From positions 12,343,001-12,407,000 of the forward strand of contig OX387204.1 in the NCBI GenBank assembly GCA_947561715.1: 64,000 bases of DNA. The letters are read 5' to 3'. This document shows positions 10,315 to 23,197 of the stretch, one piece after another. How positions within the stretch are numbered: the first letter of the stretch is position 1; the number at the start of each line of letters is the position of its first letter. The translations under genes and the position numbers were made by a program. Source of the stretch: Ascidia mentula (lineage: Eukaryota; Chordata; Ascidiacea; Phlebobranchia; Ascidiidae). Below the pieces are notes generated by a model. That model ran no database searches. It worked only from the letters and a program-made list of their open reading frames with translations, and was not told the origin of the DNA.

Positions 10315-11599
10315 ACTGCCAATTTTGTTTGCTTTAATTTACAGTGCGTGTAGATGTGGACGAGTGGTTGAAAATATGGTTGAATCATTTCGATAGAGCT
10401 GTATAGCCTACATAGTTGGCAAGTTAATTTGCAGCAATCGAAAACAACTTGACGTTGACATAAATATTATCCCAAGTACTGCTGCCTTTTTAACCAAACG
10501 TCGTTTTTAATACGTTAATATTGGACAAGTATACTTACGACTTTTCAGCAGCATATGTTGTTTTTTTATGTTTTATTCTTCCCCTTGCTTTTGATACTTC
10601 CGTCATTGTTACTGATAAATTACTGACGTGCTGCGTTCTATAAAAGTTAACAATATACAATTTAATATAATATGCGCCACTAATAATGCCTCTGCTTTAA
10701 GATCTTCAAGGAGAGGCTTTTAGTTACCATGGATTTTGGAAGTGGTCTTAGATGTTAGGTTATTGCGTTTACAGCAATTATAATTTTTTGTTCAGTGCTC
10801 TTTTTGTGTTTACACTTCACAATTGTAAAGTGCAATTAAAATGCAAAACGCCAACAATGTTTGTGACCTATTTGCTATAGAATCTTGTATTCATTGTCTG
10901 TGAATGCTAAAATAAAACTTAATACAACGAACGCAATCACCAGCTGTCTGTGCTGCGTCTTGGCAACTACGTTTACTGTATCGTGGCGCAATTTATCGAA
11001 AACGTTTTGGCAACGCCCTGTATTTGCATGCACAATTTTCTGACATTTCATGGACGCTGGTCCACGTTTAACACCGCAATTTGTAAGTGTCGATGCGAAC
11101 AGTCAACACAATACGAATTTGTAAATGCAAGTTTCAAAAGTCAATTTGAACGAAAAAATAACAATATTTTTTCCACTATTGTGGGCAAAGTTTGCTTCTG
11201 GGGGTATCTAATAACTGCAAAATACAAAAACAATTACAAACCGCGTTTTGGACCTTTGGTAAATATCGCTAAATTGACAACCAAGACATCTTGAAAATCA
11301 CAACAAAGCGAATTGTAATGTGACGTCATAATGAATTCCCACTTTTTCTTTTTGGCGAGTAAAGCTGTTCAACTATTCAACGACAGTTTAACAATTATAA
11401 TAAATCACCTTTCATAACCAACAATGTACTGTAGAACAATGAAAACACGTATGTGGACTTTAAAATTATCAGACCTTTACCGTTGGGCCTTTTACTCAAG
11501 AAGGGCACGTAATATTCACATGTAAGAATGTAAAAGATAAGATCTGGTCGGAGATTGTGACACACACATACTTGCGCTACAAGGAATTACAGTTGAGAA
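10315..11599. other. Intergenic stretch between claudin-like copies B and C
   Basis: No gene is seen. AATAAA at 10911-10916 is the clearest poly(A) signal, about 600 bp after copy B. The open frame at 10950-11294 has no recognisable feature. Confidence 0.5.
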
Positions 11600-12455
11600 A
11601 TGGGTTTCATAAAACCGTTGTTTGCAGCAGGATTGGTGGTATGGGCATTCGCGGCAGCGGCTTATGTTGCTTCGATGGTGACCGTGTCATGGAAACTAAA
11701 TCTTGGATCAAACGGAGTAGATTCCAGTTACAACCTGTTTAAACGATGTCAATGCATAAATGCAAGTCAGAATAAGTGCAACGACTTCGGTAAGATTCTC
11801 GCTCGAACCATCTGAATTTCTTTAGAATATGCATATAGAAATATATTAAACGTAACACCGCTTTTTTGTGTACAGACTGACTACGTTTTATTGTATGACG
11901 GAAATTGTGTTTTTTTTTCCAAAATCCCGCCATATGTACATATATATCACGTGTAATAAGTAAACATTATAGGTGCAAAAGCCCTGAACGAAACAGACGA
12001 CTATTTAAAATGTTAATGTGATGATTACTCATAGGTTGGGATCCAAAAGGTGTGCCTTTGGAAATTCTGTTGACAAGAATAATTATGATTGTTGCTGCGC
12101 CTCTGATTCTTCTTGCAACCTTGGTTGGTGTTTTTGGCTTCTGCGGTGATCACAGATCAATTGCTTCGGAAGGCATACTTACTGCTAGCGGTGGTAAGTT
12201 CATATCAGTTATTGTATTGTATATAATAATAGACCTTCTCGTAAACCCACATAAACACGATTAGTTAATCATGTTCTTTTTGCAGCAATTTTTATCCTGG
12301 TGGCCTGTGGAATTTTTACCGGTTTCACATTTAATCAGAGTTCATTATACGGATATTCATTTTTCCTTGCTTGGATTTCCGGTGGTCTCTTTTTGTTGAC
12401 GGGGAGCCTTCTCTGCTGTTCAGCGTATCAAAAATGTGACGACGGAGAAGATTAA
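11600..12455 (+). CDS. Claudin/PMP22-like protein, divergent copy C (172 aa)
   Basis: Exons are 11600-11789, 12035-12193 and 12286-12455 (stop TAA), again with phase-1 GT-AG introns at the same places, giving 519 nt and 172 residues. The protein begins MGFIKPLFAAGLVVW (TM1) and keeps AYVASMVTVSW as in copies A and B. The first loop has YNLFKRCQC plus further Cys, and the TM4 exon contains FFLAWISGGLF. The tail is slightly longer and acidic (KCDDGED). It has diverged far more than A and B have from each other, so it is an older member of the cluster. Confidence 0.85.
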
Positions 12456-13516
12456 AACACGATTCTTTGTGATTCGCCTTATTTAACTTCGTAAATTCAC
12501 CAACCAAATACCGTATATATAACCCTTACCATAAGATAGTTTGTGTATGAATTTATAAAGCATGTTATCCTTACAATTTTATTAGTACACAAATGTTAAA
12601 ATTGAACAATTGTTTGTTTTAAGACATGTACCAGTATTTATGTAACAAAAAGCTCACAATATTCGCTGTTGATTAGCCGCGATAGAGATGAAGTAGCCCT
12701 GATTCAAATGGGTTCCCTGACGCATGAACTATTTCTGCTAATATTCGTGCGTTCGTCTGCTATCCTTCTGTGTTGACTTACCGTAAAATGTACACGTCGC
12801 TTTATCACAAAGTTCCACCTTCTCGGTAGCGTTTGCCGCGCGTGTTCAAATGGTCAGTCAACAAGGGGACATTGTGAATCGGTGTCGTGGTTGGATTGCA
12901 CAACAGAACAAAACATTATTCCTGGCCGCCAATTGTTAGAACCTTGAGACATTGCCATCACGTCAGTTTCACTTCCTTGTTGAAACATATTTACAAATAA
13001 TTTTCTGATTCTCTCCGTCACGTTTCGGGCGTGAGACTCTTTCAGTAAAGCAACTTGTAACTTGCATTCCCGACCATCGCAACTTATTTATGGATAGATC
13101 AACAACTCCATGTGTAAATTATTATTTAAAAAACTGTGCACAAAATGTGGTCTGATGATGACAATACCAGCCAACTTATCCTGCTATGTCGATGAACGCT
13201 TGTATTGTTTGTTTTTACTTATTAACCATATTTTGCTGTGGTTATATACTATTCAGTATCTATACAGATGAGAAAACTGGCTCTGTTTTAACATGTTTCT
13301 GATTAAATTAGAAGAGCATATACACATATCTACACTACATAGTTTATTATAAAAACAAACAAACACTCGCAACTGTAAAAGCGTGTTGTGCGGATCGTTA
13401 GCGTTAAACAACCTTTTACCATTAGTTAGTTAAACCGGGATGCGGTAACCTTTATTACCCAAAAGTAAAGAAATGCAGAAGAAACAGTCATCAGGAAATT
13501 CAATACAAAAGCAAGG
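12456..13516. other. Intergenic stretch between claudin-like copy C and the CACHD1-like gene
   Basis: The genes are tail to tail. AATAAA on the minus strand at 13451-13456 serves the CACHD1-like gene, 61 bp after its stop. Nothing else could be supported. Confidence 0.5.
13451..13456 (-). terminator. Poly(A) signal of the CACHD1-like gene
   Basis: TTTATT on + reads AATAAA on -, 61 bp after the stop codon at 13517-13519. Confidence 0.5.
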
Positions 13517-16500
13517 TTAGTTAACAATATCTAAGTAGGGGTTCGCATATTCAGCATCTTCGTAATCTGCAACTTCGACTCTGGTGGTGGCCGGAAGTGG
13601 TTGGTCACGATCAACGTCAGAATAACGCTTCTTTGGAGTGCTCGGGGTTTCGGATTCGCGATGGGTTGGTGGAACGTTGGTGGCATTGCCATTCTGCTTG
13701 ATGTAATTGCGCACAATTAACAAAATCAGAGAGCTATTGATCAAAACTATATGAGTCAGCATCGTGTTTGCCATCAACCTAATATGCACAGGAAGTGTCA
13801 CTAATGGCACATATGCAAACCTTCACATATGCAAAAAAATAGTTTACCTGATTGTTAATATTACACGGTTTTAAATAGAATGCTTTTTAAGGGAACTAAT
13901 TTGACACTTATTACGGTATTTTTAAACTTGATGTGTTTTGTTTCAAACTATAGGACAAAAAAGTGTCAATTGCCGGTTTTTGCAATGTCACCCTACGAGG
14001 TAGTCACAACGTCCCCTTGTAATACACCAATACTTACTGTGTACGTTCGCTTCTTTCTCATGATGACATAAGCAAGTAGTATACAAAGAACCAGAGCGGA
14101 GAACAAGCCTACCACCAACCCAACGACAAGACCAATGTTTGCTAAAAAAATAGGTTAGTCGAAAATTTTTTAAAAACCGCATACAAACATGTATGAACTT
14201 GACATATGCAACTTATATATACGATGTTCCCGTTCCAATTTTTTTCACAAAGACTTTTTACAATTAAGAACACTAAAATGTTGCAGTTTTAACACTGGTT
14301 TCCAATGTGAAAATGTTGCAGAACGCTAATATATCTAAGATGTACTTGAACAAATGTTGCTTACGTCCAGTATCAGATGCAAAGCAAGTTGGAAGGGCGG
14401 AAACGGATAATTCCTCTTGTAATCCTCCTAGATTCCGAATGCTTTTAGGAACACACGGTTGGATCGTACTGAAAGATTAATACTTTGCAACATGTGGAAA
14501 CCATTTTACGAAGTTGTTGATATATGGGTTGCCATAGCGACATTTTCGAATATTATTCTACATATCGTTTTCGAATTGCAAAATGTAGATACAAGTGAGC
14601 GTTAAAACAGTCAAAGACGTTATAGTGAGTGAGTGGTGAATACTTGGTAAATGCTGCCCAACATTGATATCCTGTCAGGAAGCAAACAATAGAATACCGC
14701 GCCTATTCGGGTGTTAGGATATGAAGCATTTATTAAACGATAGCAACCAGAAACTACATAATTTTCACGTACTTGGTGGAATCGTTGCTATATGTATTTG
14801 AACAAGCATCGTAGTTCGTATTGACGTTCTTGCAGGGACACTGACAAGCATCGTTGTCATCGCTGCATGTTTCTGCCTGCTAAAAGATATAAATAGTTAG
14901 CCGATACCCACCAGATTTGTGTGCAACAATTTTAGCTAAGGTGCTTTATTCTTCAGCTGAGAACTTTTCTTGTGAGAACAAGCTCGTGAACCACCTACTT
15001 GTTAGGCTTCAAATGATAATTTTGTTACTTTTGTGCATGAGTAACTAGTGAGTGTGTAAGTGTCAGAAACTGCCTAAAAGTTACTGTATTTTTCTCATTG
15101 GAAGTATAAAGTTAGAATTATTGGGCAAAGCTTACGTCGCCTCTTGCGCTTCTCGAACAAAGGCATGTAGTTGATCCAGACACGCACTGGGTAGAAGTTG
15201 CGTCACTTCGAACCAGAAGATAAATGTTGGTGGTGGGAACAGGTTGCAGCGAAAAGTCGAAACAACGACCATCTCTTGAAAAGGTTCTGTTTCGGTATGC
15301 GGCATCTGTCGATATCTATGAAAAACACGATAAAACCTACAGCCCAATTGAAGAACAACTACACGTACAAAGGTGCAAAATTGTAGTGTAAAAATAAACC
15401 ATGATCGTTCTGATTATATAGCGCTGATCGTTCTGATTATTTGGCATGGATGGCCAAAATAAGCATATTTATGTACACTCAATCTTGTTTTCGTGTCTTT
15501 GGCTTGTCATGAAGGCACAATTCACAAAAAATAATGTCGACTTGCTTTGTAAGTGCGGTGGAATTGTCCGTCTTCGATTGTGGAGCATTGTTGAGTTTGC
15601 ATGATTCCCGCTTGAATAAGTGCATTCGACACCTCCTGTTCTGCCGTTGTTATGTGAACAAGCTCTGCTGCGTCATCTGGTGGCAGAATTACGAATCCTC
15701 CCTTGTCCATCAACAAGCATCTGCAAAATACACAAAAGGTATATATATATATATATATCGACTAATGGTAGTTGTCCCAAAACACACAAACAACATAAGT
15801 AACTTTTCATGAAAAATATGTATGTTAATTGTTGAAATAAGATTAACTAACTAAGTGTTGTTTTAATCGTTGCCAAGCAGCATACAATATATATAAGCGT
15901 GAATCTGAGCATATATTGTAAACCTTAGGGCTCTGTCTTATTACTTTATCAGTTAACTTCTAAACTGAAATATTTTGTGAGAAATGGTAGCAACCTTTAA
16001 GCATTGAAAAACGGAACAAAATACAACAAAGGAAAGCGTTTGATATTGTAAGAATAATTTGTGGTTGCCAAACACATGGTGTTCTGTGTTACTTACTGTG
16101 TATCTCCACGCAAACACTGCGGATAAATCACGTTGAACAAATCTTGAAAGCGGAATACTGGCAAGTCCACTCCCATCACTCCGACAATCTCATCGCTTTG
16201 ACTAAAAAAGACGAATGTTTGCTTTACAGCGTGGTGGCGCTGCGTAGTAACGTCTTTCAATAATCACCTGCTGCCAAAAAGCACACGGCTTAAAGTGACG
16301 ATGTGTTGGTTGCTGTTGTCTTGGTAAGGAGGCGTCACGGCGAACTTGTTGCGGTTCGCAACTGCATGGTCGAACCTGGCAAAATGTACATGGATTTAAT
16401 TGATGTGTTTTCAGGTTTTCAATGAACGGAATATTTTTTTTAAACAAAAGCCCCTGTCGCCAATATTTATGACATGCTAAGTTGGTGTGCTTCTAAGTGC

Positions 16501-19500
16501 TTCAATCTCTTCAGTAAGACACGAAGCAAAACGACTTTGCATATGTACTCCCATTGTCGCAGGCCAATACAACGTACCAGGGTTGAATATTAGCGTCGAA
16601 TCCACGTGGCAAGACACATCCGGGATATCTCCTGTACACTCCTTCCTTAGTGGCGATGTACCTAAAAATCACCGTGTTGTCTTCTGCGGTTTGTTTCCAC
16701 AAAGTCTCGGCGTACTGTGTAAGGGTCACCACATCCCGTATTCCCTCCTGTATATCACAGAATGAAAGTCCTACTTGATCGTTTTCATGTGACTTTAGGA
16801 CAAATATAATACATAAACAGGCAAGCAGTAATAGTATCACATCTTATCTTTCTCTTATTTTCATGAATGATTTTAGACAATGAAGCCATCCTTATACAAG
16901 GCGTGACTACGTGCTAATCACAGAGCCTCAAGTAATGCTGCGCCACTAACAACACCTTGAGGTTAAGGGTATCGTCTCTGCTTGTGGTTCCCTCCATGTA
17001 GCTCCTCATTCTTTGTATCCATTCCGCGGTTTCTGTGGTGAGAATGAACTCCTCAGGTCGAACAAAACTACGAGGGCTCAGCGTCACGCTTGAGTGGTCT
17101 CCTAAATAAAGCGTTGCTTGTTTTGACTTCAGAAACGGCAAGGATATTTCGTGTTGAATGAAACGCATAAATACTTGTAGTAAAAATGCTGGTTTGCAAA
17201 CATGGCTGCTTTACCGTACATGTATATAAACAGAGAATGTATACATGTTGACTGTAAATATATAAAGCTATTTACAATAAATTCACTTTCTTAGGTTGTC
17301 TGCACTTTTTATAAAAAAAACATTGCCACCGTACATAGGGTACCAGAGGTACAGTAAACTTCATACTTTGGTTTTAATTCTCTGACGCTCGTAGCAATAC
17401 TTTTGCTTTTATTTGGAGCCTAATTTCAGTCATGTGAATCGTAACACGAGAAACTGGGGCTTTTTCACATACTGTACAGAAAAATTATCGGATGGAAACC
17501 CCTTTGTCTATAACACACTAGATTGACGTCATGCATACAACACGAAATAGTTTCCTTACTGTTGCAATAGTATCGGTCCCTGTAGGCACAGGTGTTGTCT
17601 GGTGGGTCGATGTCGATTCGGTGGTAAATAAATGGGGGTTTGGGGGTGAACGGTGGGGCAGTGGCACGTTCTGCACCAGTGGGGACGACAACACACAAGC
17701 GGAATGGGGTACCTTCAATCTTCATAGATTAACAAGTTTTTGTAATGTGAGGTAACTATTTGTGGTTCGGCACAAGCATGATAAACTTAAAGAAAGCTGA
17801 TGTGGCAGTTTTGTCCTATATTAAGGATCTTTTTGGTTGGTTGTAATCGTTATTGTTCAATCTCAGATGTTTTGTGTTTGCATAGCTGTGCGCATTACGT
17901 GTTTTTGTTTAATTGGAACGTGTTTGCAGTTGCAAAAATAAATGTAAGGTATAAGTTTAAAATCTAGAAATCAATATTAAGTTCAGAAAAATAAACAGAT
18001 CATTCCCTAGTTTACCTTTTTGTAGAAGTAAGTTGATTCAATTTGCGTTGCCGTTATTCCGTATCTGGTGTCGTTTCCATCAGCCAACCGATGTGTTGAA
18101 ACAAACGTTTTTTGTCCATCTCTCCCTCTGCAATACATATAACATTATAATTTTCTTTTCGTTTGCTCATTGCCTCTTTGTTGAAGATTGGTGCAACCCG
18201 TTGTACTAAAGGAAGTATCGTTTTTTGATAACTTACGCTTTCAGATCTTCAAAAACGGACAAAAATCCTGGGTCACGTTCGAAGGCAGTAGCTTCCACAA
18301 TCAGTGAAATGTTGTTGGTGACGTAAGGAAAAAGAGGATGATTGATGACCAATCCTGGCAAATAGATTAGGATTTTTATCCTCTTATAAAGTCAGTCCCT
18401 TATAAAAGCAGTGCACAAGCAAGCAATATATTCTAGGATTTTTATGAAATAAAAAACCTGAATAATCAGAGAAATATAGAATACCGAATCAGACTCAATG
18501 CTGTATGGAGTTATTGTGACAAACTGTATATAAAGATTATTTATTTGGATACACTGTTCAAAACAAGCCTCATTGCCTCGTCTGCTTCGGCGATACTTAC
18601 CGAACTTATCAACTACGAATGCGTACGACATCTCACTGGGCCTCAGAAAAGTGGATTCTTCGAGTAGTTCGTTGAGAGTCATGTCCAAAGCCACCACACC
18701 AGCAAATGTCGATCTTACGTAGACGGGCAGAGCAGCGGTTATGACCACCCCTGAAATAACATTACACAGTGTATTTACTTCTTTTTTATAGGATCAGTTT
18801 CTCCGAAATGCAATATTTTCAAGCCGTGTCTTAATGTCTGCAGGTAAACTTTAAAAAATACAGCAGATACGTTTGCTCACGTAATTCGCCCTTAAACACA
18901 ACACTGGATTAATTTGAAAACAAATCCTCTGTCCTCTAACGGCTTTGGTATAATTTTTGTCATGTTTGCAAACAGCGGTAAACGTTGAAGTGCCCTAACA
19001 AAAAAACCTACCCAAGCCCCAATCATCAAGGTAAGGAACGGTCCATATTGGATCATTCACACTAACGCCGAAGCGGAAAAATCCAAAAAAGTTTGTTAGT
19101 TGGTTTCTGATATTTGTCTCTTGAATCTGCAGGTATTGTCCGACCTACAAAGGAAGTATTATGATCAGTTACACAAAAATTCTTGTCCATAATAACCAGT
19201 ATTATTGTCACGATAAGCATTACTTAAGAATTGGTAGATTGCATCTACTACCGACATAATACAAAATGCAGTACCGTTGGATTTGAAAGTCCAGGAGTTG
19301 TTGGAGCTTCGCACGATGACCCATTCTGTGCTGGCAATCTTTCAAGAATCTCCAAGTCTGAAAAGTTTCGGAAAAATACTCTATGCAAATGCATCGGATC
19401 TTCAACAGGTGACTAAACGTATTGTGTTTCATTTCACAACATTGCCCAACTCGCAAGAACCAGATACCAAAGTGAGGATTAAATCTAAAAGGTTTCATTT

Positions 19501-22500
19501 TGTTGTTTTCATTTGTTGTTTACTGCTCTCTTTAAGCTGTGCGTCTGAATTACAAATTTCCTGACAAACAACTATTTGTTGCATAGTATTATTCGAAATA
19601 CACGCTATCGTTTCATTCGATGTTTGTCATCGAGCAATGCCACGTGTCGCGTTTAGGATATATTTCTTACCTGTTCCTGTCCCTATTCCGAAGGTCATCA
19701 TGGTCACTGAGTTGTCCAAAAGTGCGTTTTTTTGTTGCAAGGTTGTGAACACCGTCTGACAGTTGGTGGTTGAAGTGCCATCGGATATAAACGCAACCAC
19801 GCGTTCTGAATTATAGTTACAATGTATCAAACCAAAACAAAAATTAACAACTTTGAACTTAAATAATTGCTGCATGTTTGGAAACCATGTTTAGTTCTGA
19901 AAAAAACGTTTCTGGCTGCAAGTTATTTTTTTTATAAATTCTAAAATTTGTCCATTTCGAGGCACTGTGGCAACTGCGTTAATAATTTCCATACCCATCG
20001 TATAACCTAACAAAGTGCATGTTGGGAATAAACCTGGCTCTGACTATGAAAATTGCGCTGTTTACGCAAGAAGTTCAAGGGTTTGAATGATCAAACAAAT
20101 GATGCAAATAAAATCACCAATGTATTTTTTTTGTTGCCTCACACCACCATCTGACATACAGCATTGCTGCTCTGCTCTTGGATATTACAATTTGTAATTA
20201 TAGTAAAAAACATGTAAAAAGTAAGGTAAAGCACCAGAAATCAGCGGCTATTGGACATTAATTTTATTGGATATTAATTTCATTCTTTGGAAGCCAACAA
20301 GGAAGCATATCAAATAACAGGTATTTTGACTGTCCTATTACTGAAGAATTTCCACCCCCACACGCTCCATGCGAGAAAACAAACATTTCGTCGCGTCGAA
20401 GTGCTTTTGCGCCATTTTACGGTCACTGAGCCGTGAATGGGGTTTTCCTAATTTTGACTGCGAACCGTAATGGCTTTGAACGTTGCACTGTAGCGCATAG
20501 TACATTGAGCAGTCTATAGGTTTTTATTGAGCAGTTATGCTTGGGTTGTCTTTGTGTACAGCAAGTTTCAAGTTTTAAGGACGAAAGCTGCACCAAACAT
20601 GGACCAAAATAAATACCTTTGTTGTAAGCATTTTTGAAAATTTAAAATACTATCGAGGAATTACTTCGAATTGCCATACGATACCTCCCAATATATTTCA
20701 TTCTGAATTACCTGTATCGTTTATTCCGCCGCTGGAAGAAAAATACGAAAATGCCGCTTTTATACCGTTGACGTAATTAGAAGGTCCTGCACAATAATCA
20801 TAATGCAATGGTCTGTGTTGTTACCATGCAGTAAACAGCAACAAAGCAAACAAATACCTTCAGCCCGAAGTTGATTGACAAACCCTGTTTGTTTCTGCTT
20901 GTTGTCGGGTGTAGCCAGAGAAAGTCTACTTTCAAAACAACCAGCAAGTTTTTCAATGCCATCAAATGCAATCACAGCAAACTGGAAATAAGGAAAACCG
21001 TAAGTTTGTGAGTATTGGGTATGATGGATATCTCTGCTGTATACTGAAAAAATTACACTTACTTCATCTCTGGGGTTGAGACTGTCAATCAATATTCTAG
21101 CAACATCTTTTGCAACTTCGATTCGGCTTCTACTTCCGGCGCCACCTATTGGATCACTCATGCTGCCTCCTCGATTAATGGCTATAACAATTTGCTTTGT
21201 TCGTGGAGTGCTACCCTCGATATACCATGGCCTGTTGTGTAACACAGTTATGTTACGACAAAATGTTCCAGGTCTTAACGTCATTAGGAATGTTCACAGA
21301 ACTTGCGTGTTTTGCATTTGAACAACACAACCAACTATATCCTACAGTAGTGGCACAAATTATGTGGATAAAAAGGCAAAATAAACAAGAATCTACTCGT
21401 TTTAACTTCTTCTTTACCTTTATTATTACAAATCCACTCCAGACGATAAATGTGGCAGTTTTATTTCAAGAAGTTTTGATGTTTTTCGTAACCTCGGTAT
21501 TTGTACCTGAATCGATTTTCAAATCTCCCGCATACATCTATAACCGGACCTGGGACAATTGTGGTTATGCCCTCCTCGCTCCCGAAATATTGCCATTTAA
21601 GCGAGGGGTCTTGCTGCAAGTTTTGGAACGCCGCGTTGTCAAAATCGCTCGTTATTCGTGAAGCTGACGGCGCAGCGTTTGAAGAAATGCGCTCACACGC
21701 TCTGTTCACCGTTACCTGTTAATGAATATTCTCTGTTTGTTAGGATGCAGTGTAGTTATGTAGTTACAGCAAACCATATACAGTTTCTCTGTTCTTACAT
21801 TTTGCATGAAACTGTTGTGAACTTCCACGTCTGCTGGTGTCAGTTGGCAGCATTGTTTTCTGGACGAGTCTCCTCCCGTGGCGATTGTGTTACGAAGGCT
21901 TAGCAATACGGTCACCCTTCTTCCAAACTTTTGTCTCAGATTGAGCTCCAGCTACCATATCGAACTCGGGTTAAGGTTAAAATATTCGGCTACATGTTTT
22001 GCATTTGCCAGCGAAGGCATAAGATGTGATAGGTATAACTTCATATAACTTAATGATATAACTTATATCAATATTTCATTTAACAAGCATTGCATTGGGA
22101 ATTACAGTTGCATCCGTATGTTACTTACATTATTAAGGAGGTTCCGACCATCAATTGCAGTATTTACGTATGAATGGTTGTAGATGTAACCCTAGGAAAA
22201 CATAACGTTCAGCGACAGTTTGCGAAAATAATTTACTTCGTGTCTACTTTCTGCAGAATGCTTTTCGAACATCACACTGAAGTAAACCGTTGCACTTTGC
22301 GGCAGAAAAGGTACCAATGTATTAATTATCAGCGGTATTGCAGTAACTCTTTTAATCAGAATCTGATGTTTTTACGTTTATCGCCATCAAGTTGTGACGA
22401 GAGTCAACTAAGTGATCTGGACGATGGCAGTCTGCTCAGTTGTTTATTTTGAACAATAATCTCTTCCCGCATTTGCCTTTCCCAAATTCCAAAACACTAA

Positions 22501-22685
22501 GTTTTTGTTGACAATGAAAAATTTACCTGCATGTCTTTGTGGCGCAAATTTTGTTGCACGATCTCCTGAATTTTGTTGGACAGCAGCTGTGGATTGGCAT
22601 CTTGCAAAGCTTCACTTATTGTTGTAATGCCCAGTATGACGACACAAACCAGATGTTTGCCTAAATACTGCAGCATTTCTACCAT
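13517..22685 (-). CDS. CACHD1: CACHD1-like protein (VWA and Cache domains, alpha2delta family)
   Basis: 24 exons join in frame to 1076 codons including the stop: 22527-22685, 22129-22191, 21799-21951, 21507-21715, 21063-21231, 20858-20981, 20712-20786, 19671-19805, 19275-19357, 19012-19144, 18601-18750, 18237-18354, 18016-18127, 17560-17719, 16956-17116, 16578-16747, 16268-16375, 16097-16201, 15542-15720, 15136-15305, 14773-14879, 14365-14468, 14038-14141, 13517-13693. A signal peptide starts MVEMLQYLGKHLVCVVILG. A GSEEGI block, RPWYIEG, a VWA domain and two Cache-like modules (PYLDDWGLG; RYPGCV...NIQPWFDHAVAN) follow. A Cys-rich stretch (CQCPC), one TM helix and an acidic Tyr-containing tail complete it. 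The order matches vertebrate CACHD1, a modulator of voltage-gated calcium channels, rather than the GPI-linked alpha2delta subunits. The VWA metal site is degenerate (INRGGS in place of DxSxS). The donors at 16955 (GTGTTG) and 15541 (GTCGAC) are weak and were chosen by phase. Confidence 0.85.
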
Positions 22686-23197
22686 ACAGTCCCCACGAAT
22701 AACAGAGTATTTTTGTCGTGTCTGCAGTAACTTGCCAAAACCTTGAGTTTCGGTACGTCGACAGTCCTACCTGAGAAAGAGGGAAACTATGCCGAAAAAA
22801 AAACAGGAAAAGAACGCACGATAATTTCTTCTTGTGCGCAGTCAACTTGAACAGCGTAGACCTGCATGACGAAATACGCCTAAATAGATCAAGTACTCGT
22901 TTAGTTTGGGAATCTCGCAACGATTATGAAGTTTTGAATGTTTCTTACCAAATCAAGCAACGTGCAAATCAGCCGCTGGCCACCGGATTTTTTGAAATTT
23001 TGAAATACAGTTTAATTACAAGTTCATACAGTGTAACCACGTAAAAAAACAATCACCCCAGAAGCCTTGTATAATTACAGGGGTGTTTAGTTGAAACCAT
23101 CTGTCGTTTGTCATTACATGGCACCCAGTGATAAGAAGCCCATTTATAGAATAAGCGCGCGACGCCCAGCTGGATTTCCAGTACGTCTTACGCTACA
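22686..23197. promoter_or_regulatory. Shared head-to-head upstream region of CACHD1-like and NAT8-like genes
   Basis: The two start codons point away from each other and lie 512 bp apart, so both promoters must lie here or overlap. No TATA box or other element stood out. Confidence 0.4.

Noticed and set aside
15740-15758. Second TA-rich microsatellite
   Set aside because: It is a short simple repeat inside a CACHD1-like intron with no sign of function.
21076-21661. Plus-strand ORFs over the CACHD1-like VWA exons
   Set aside because: They are shadows of the minus-strand exons, which have splice sites and family motifs.
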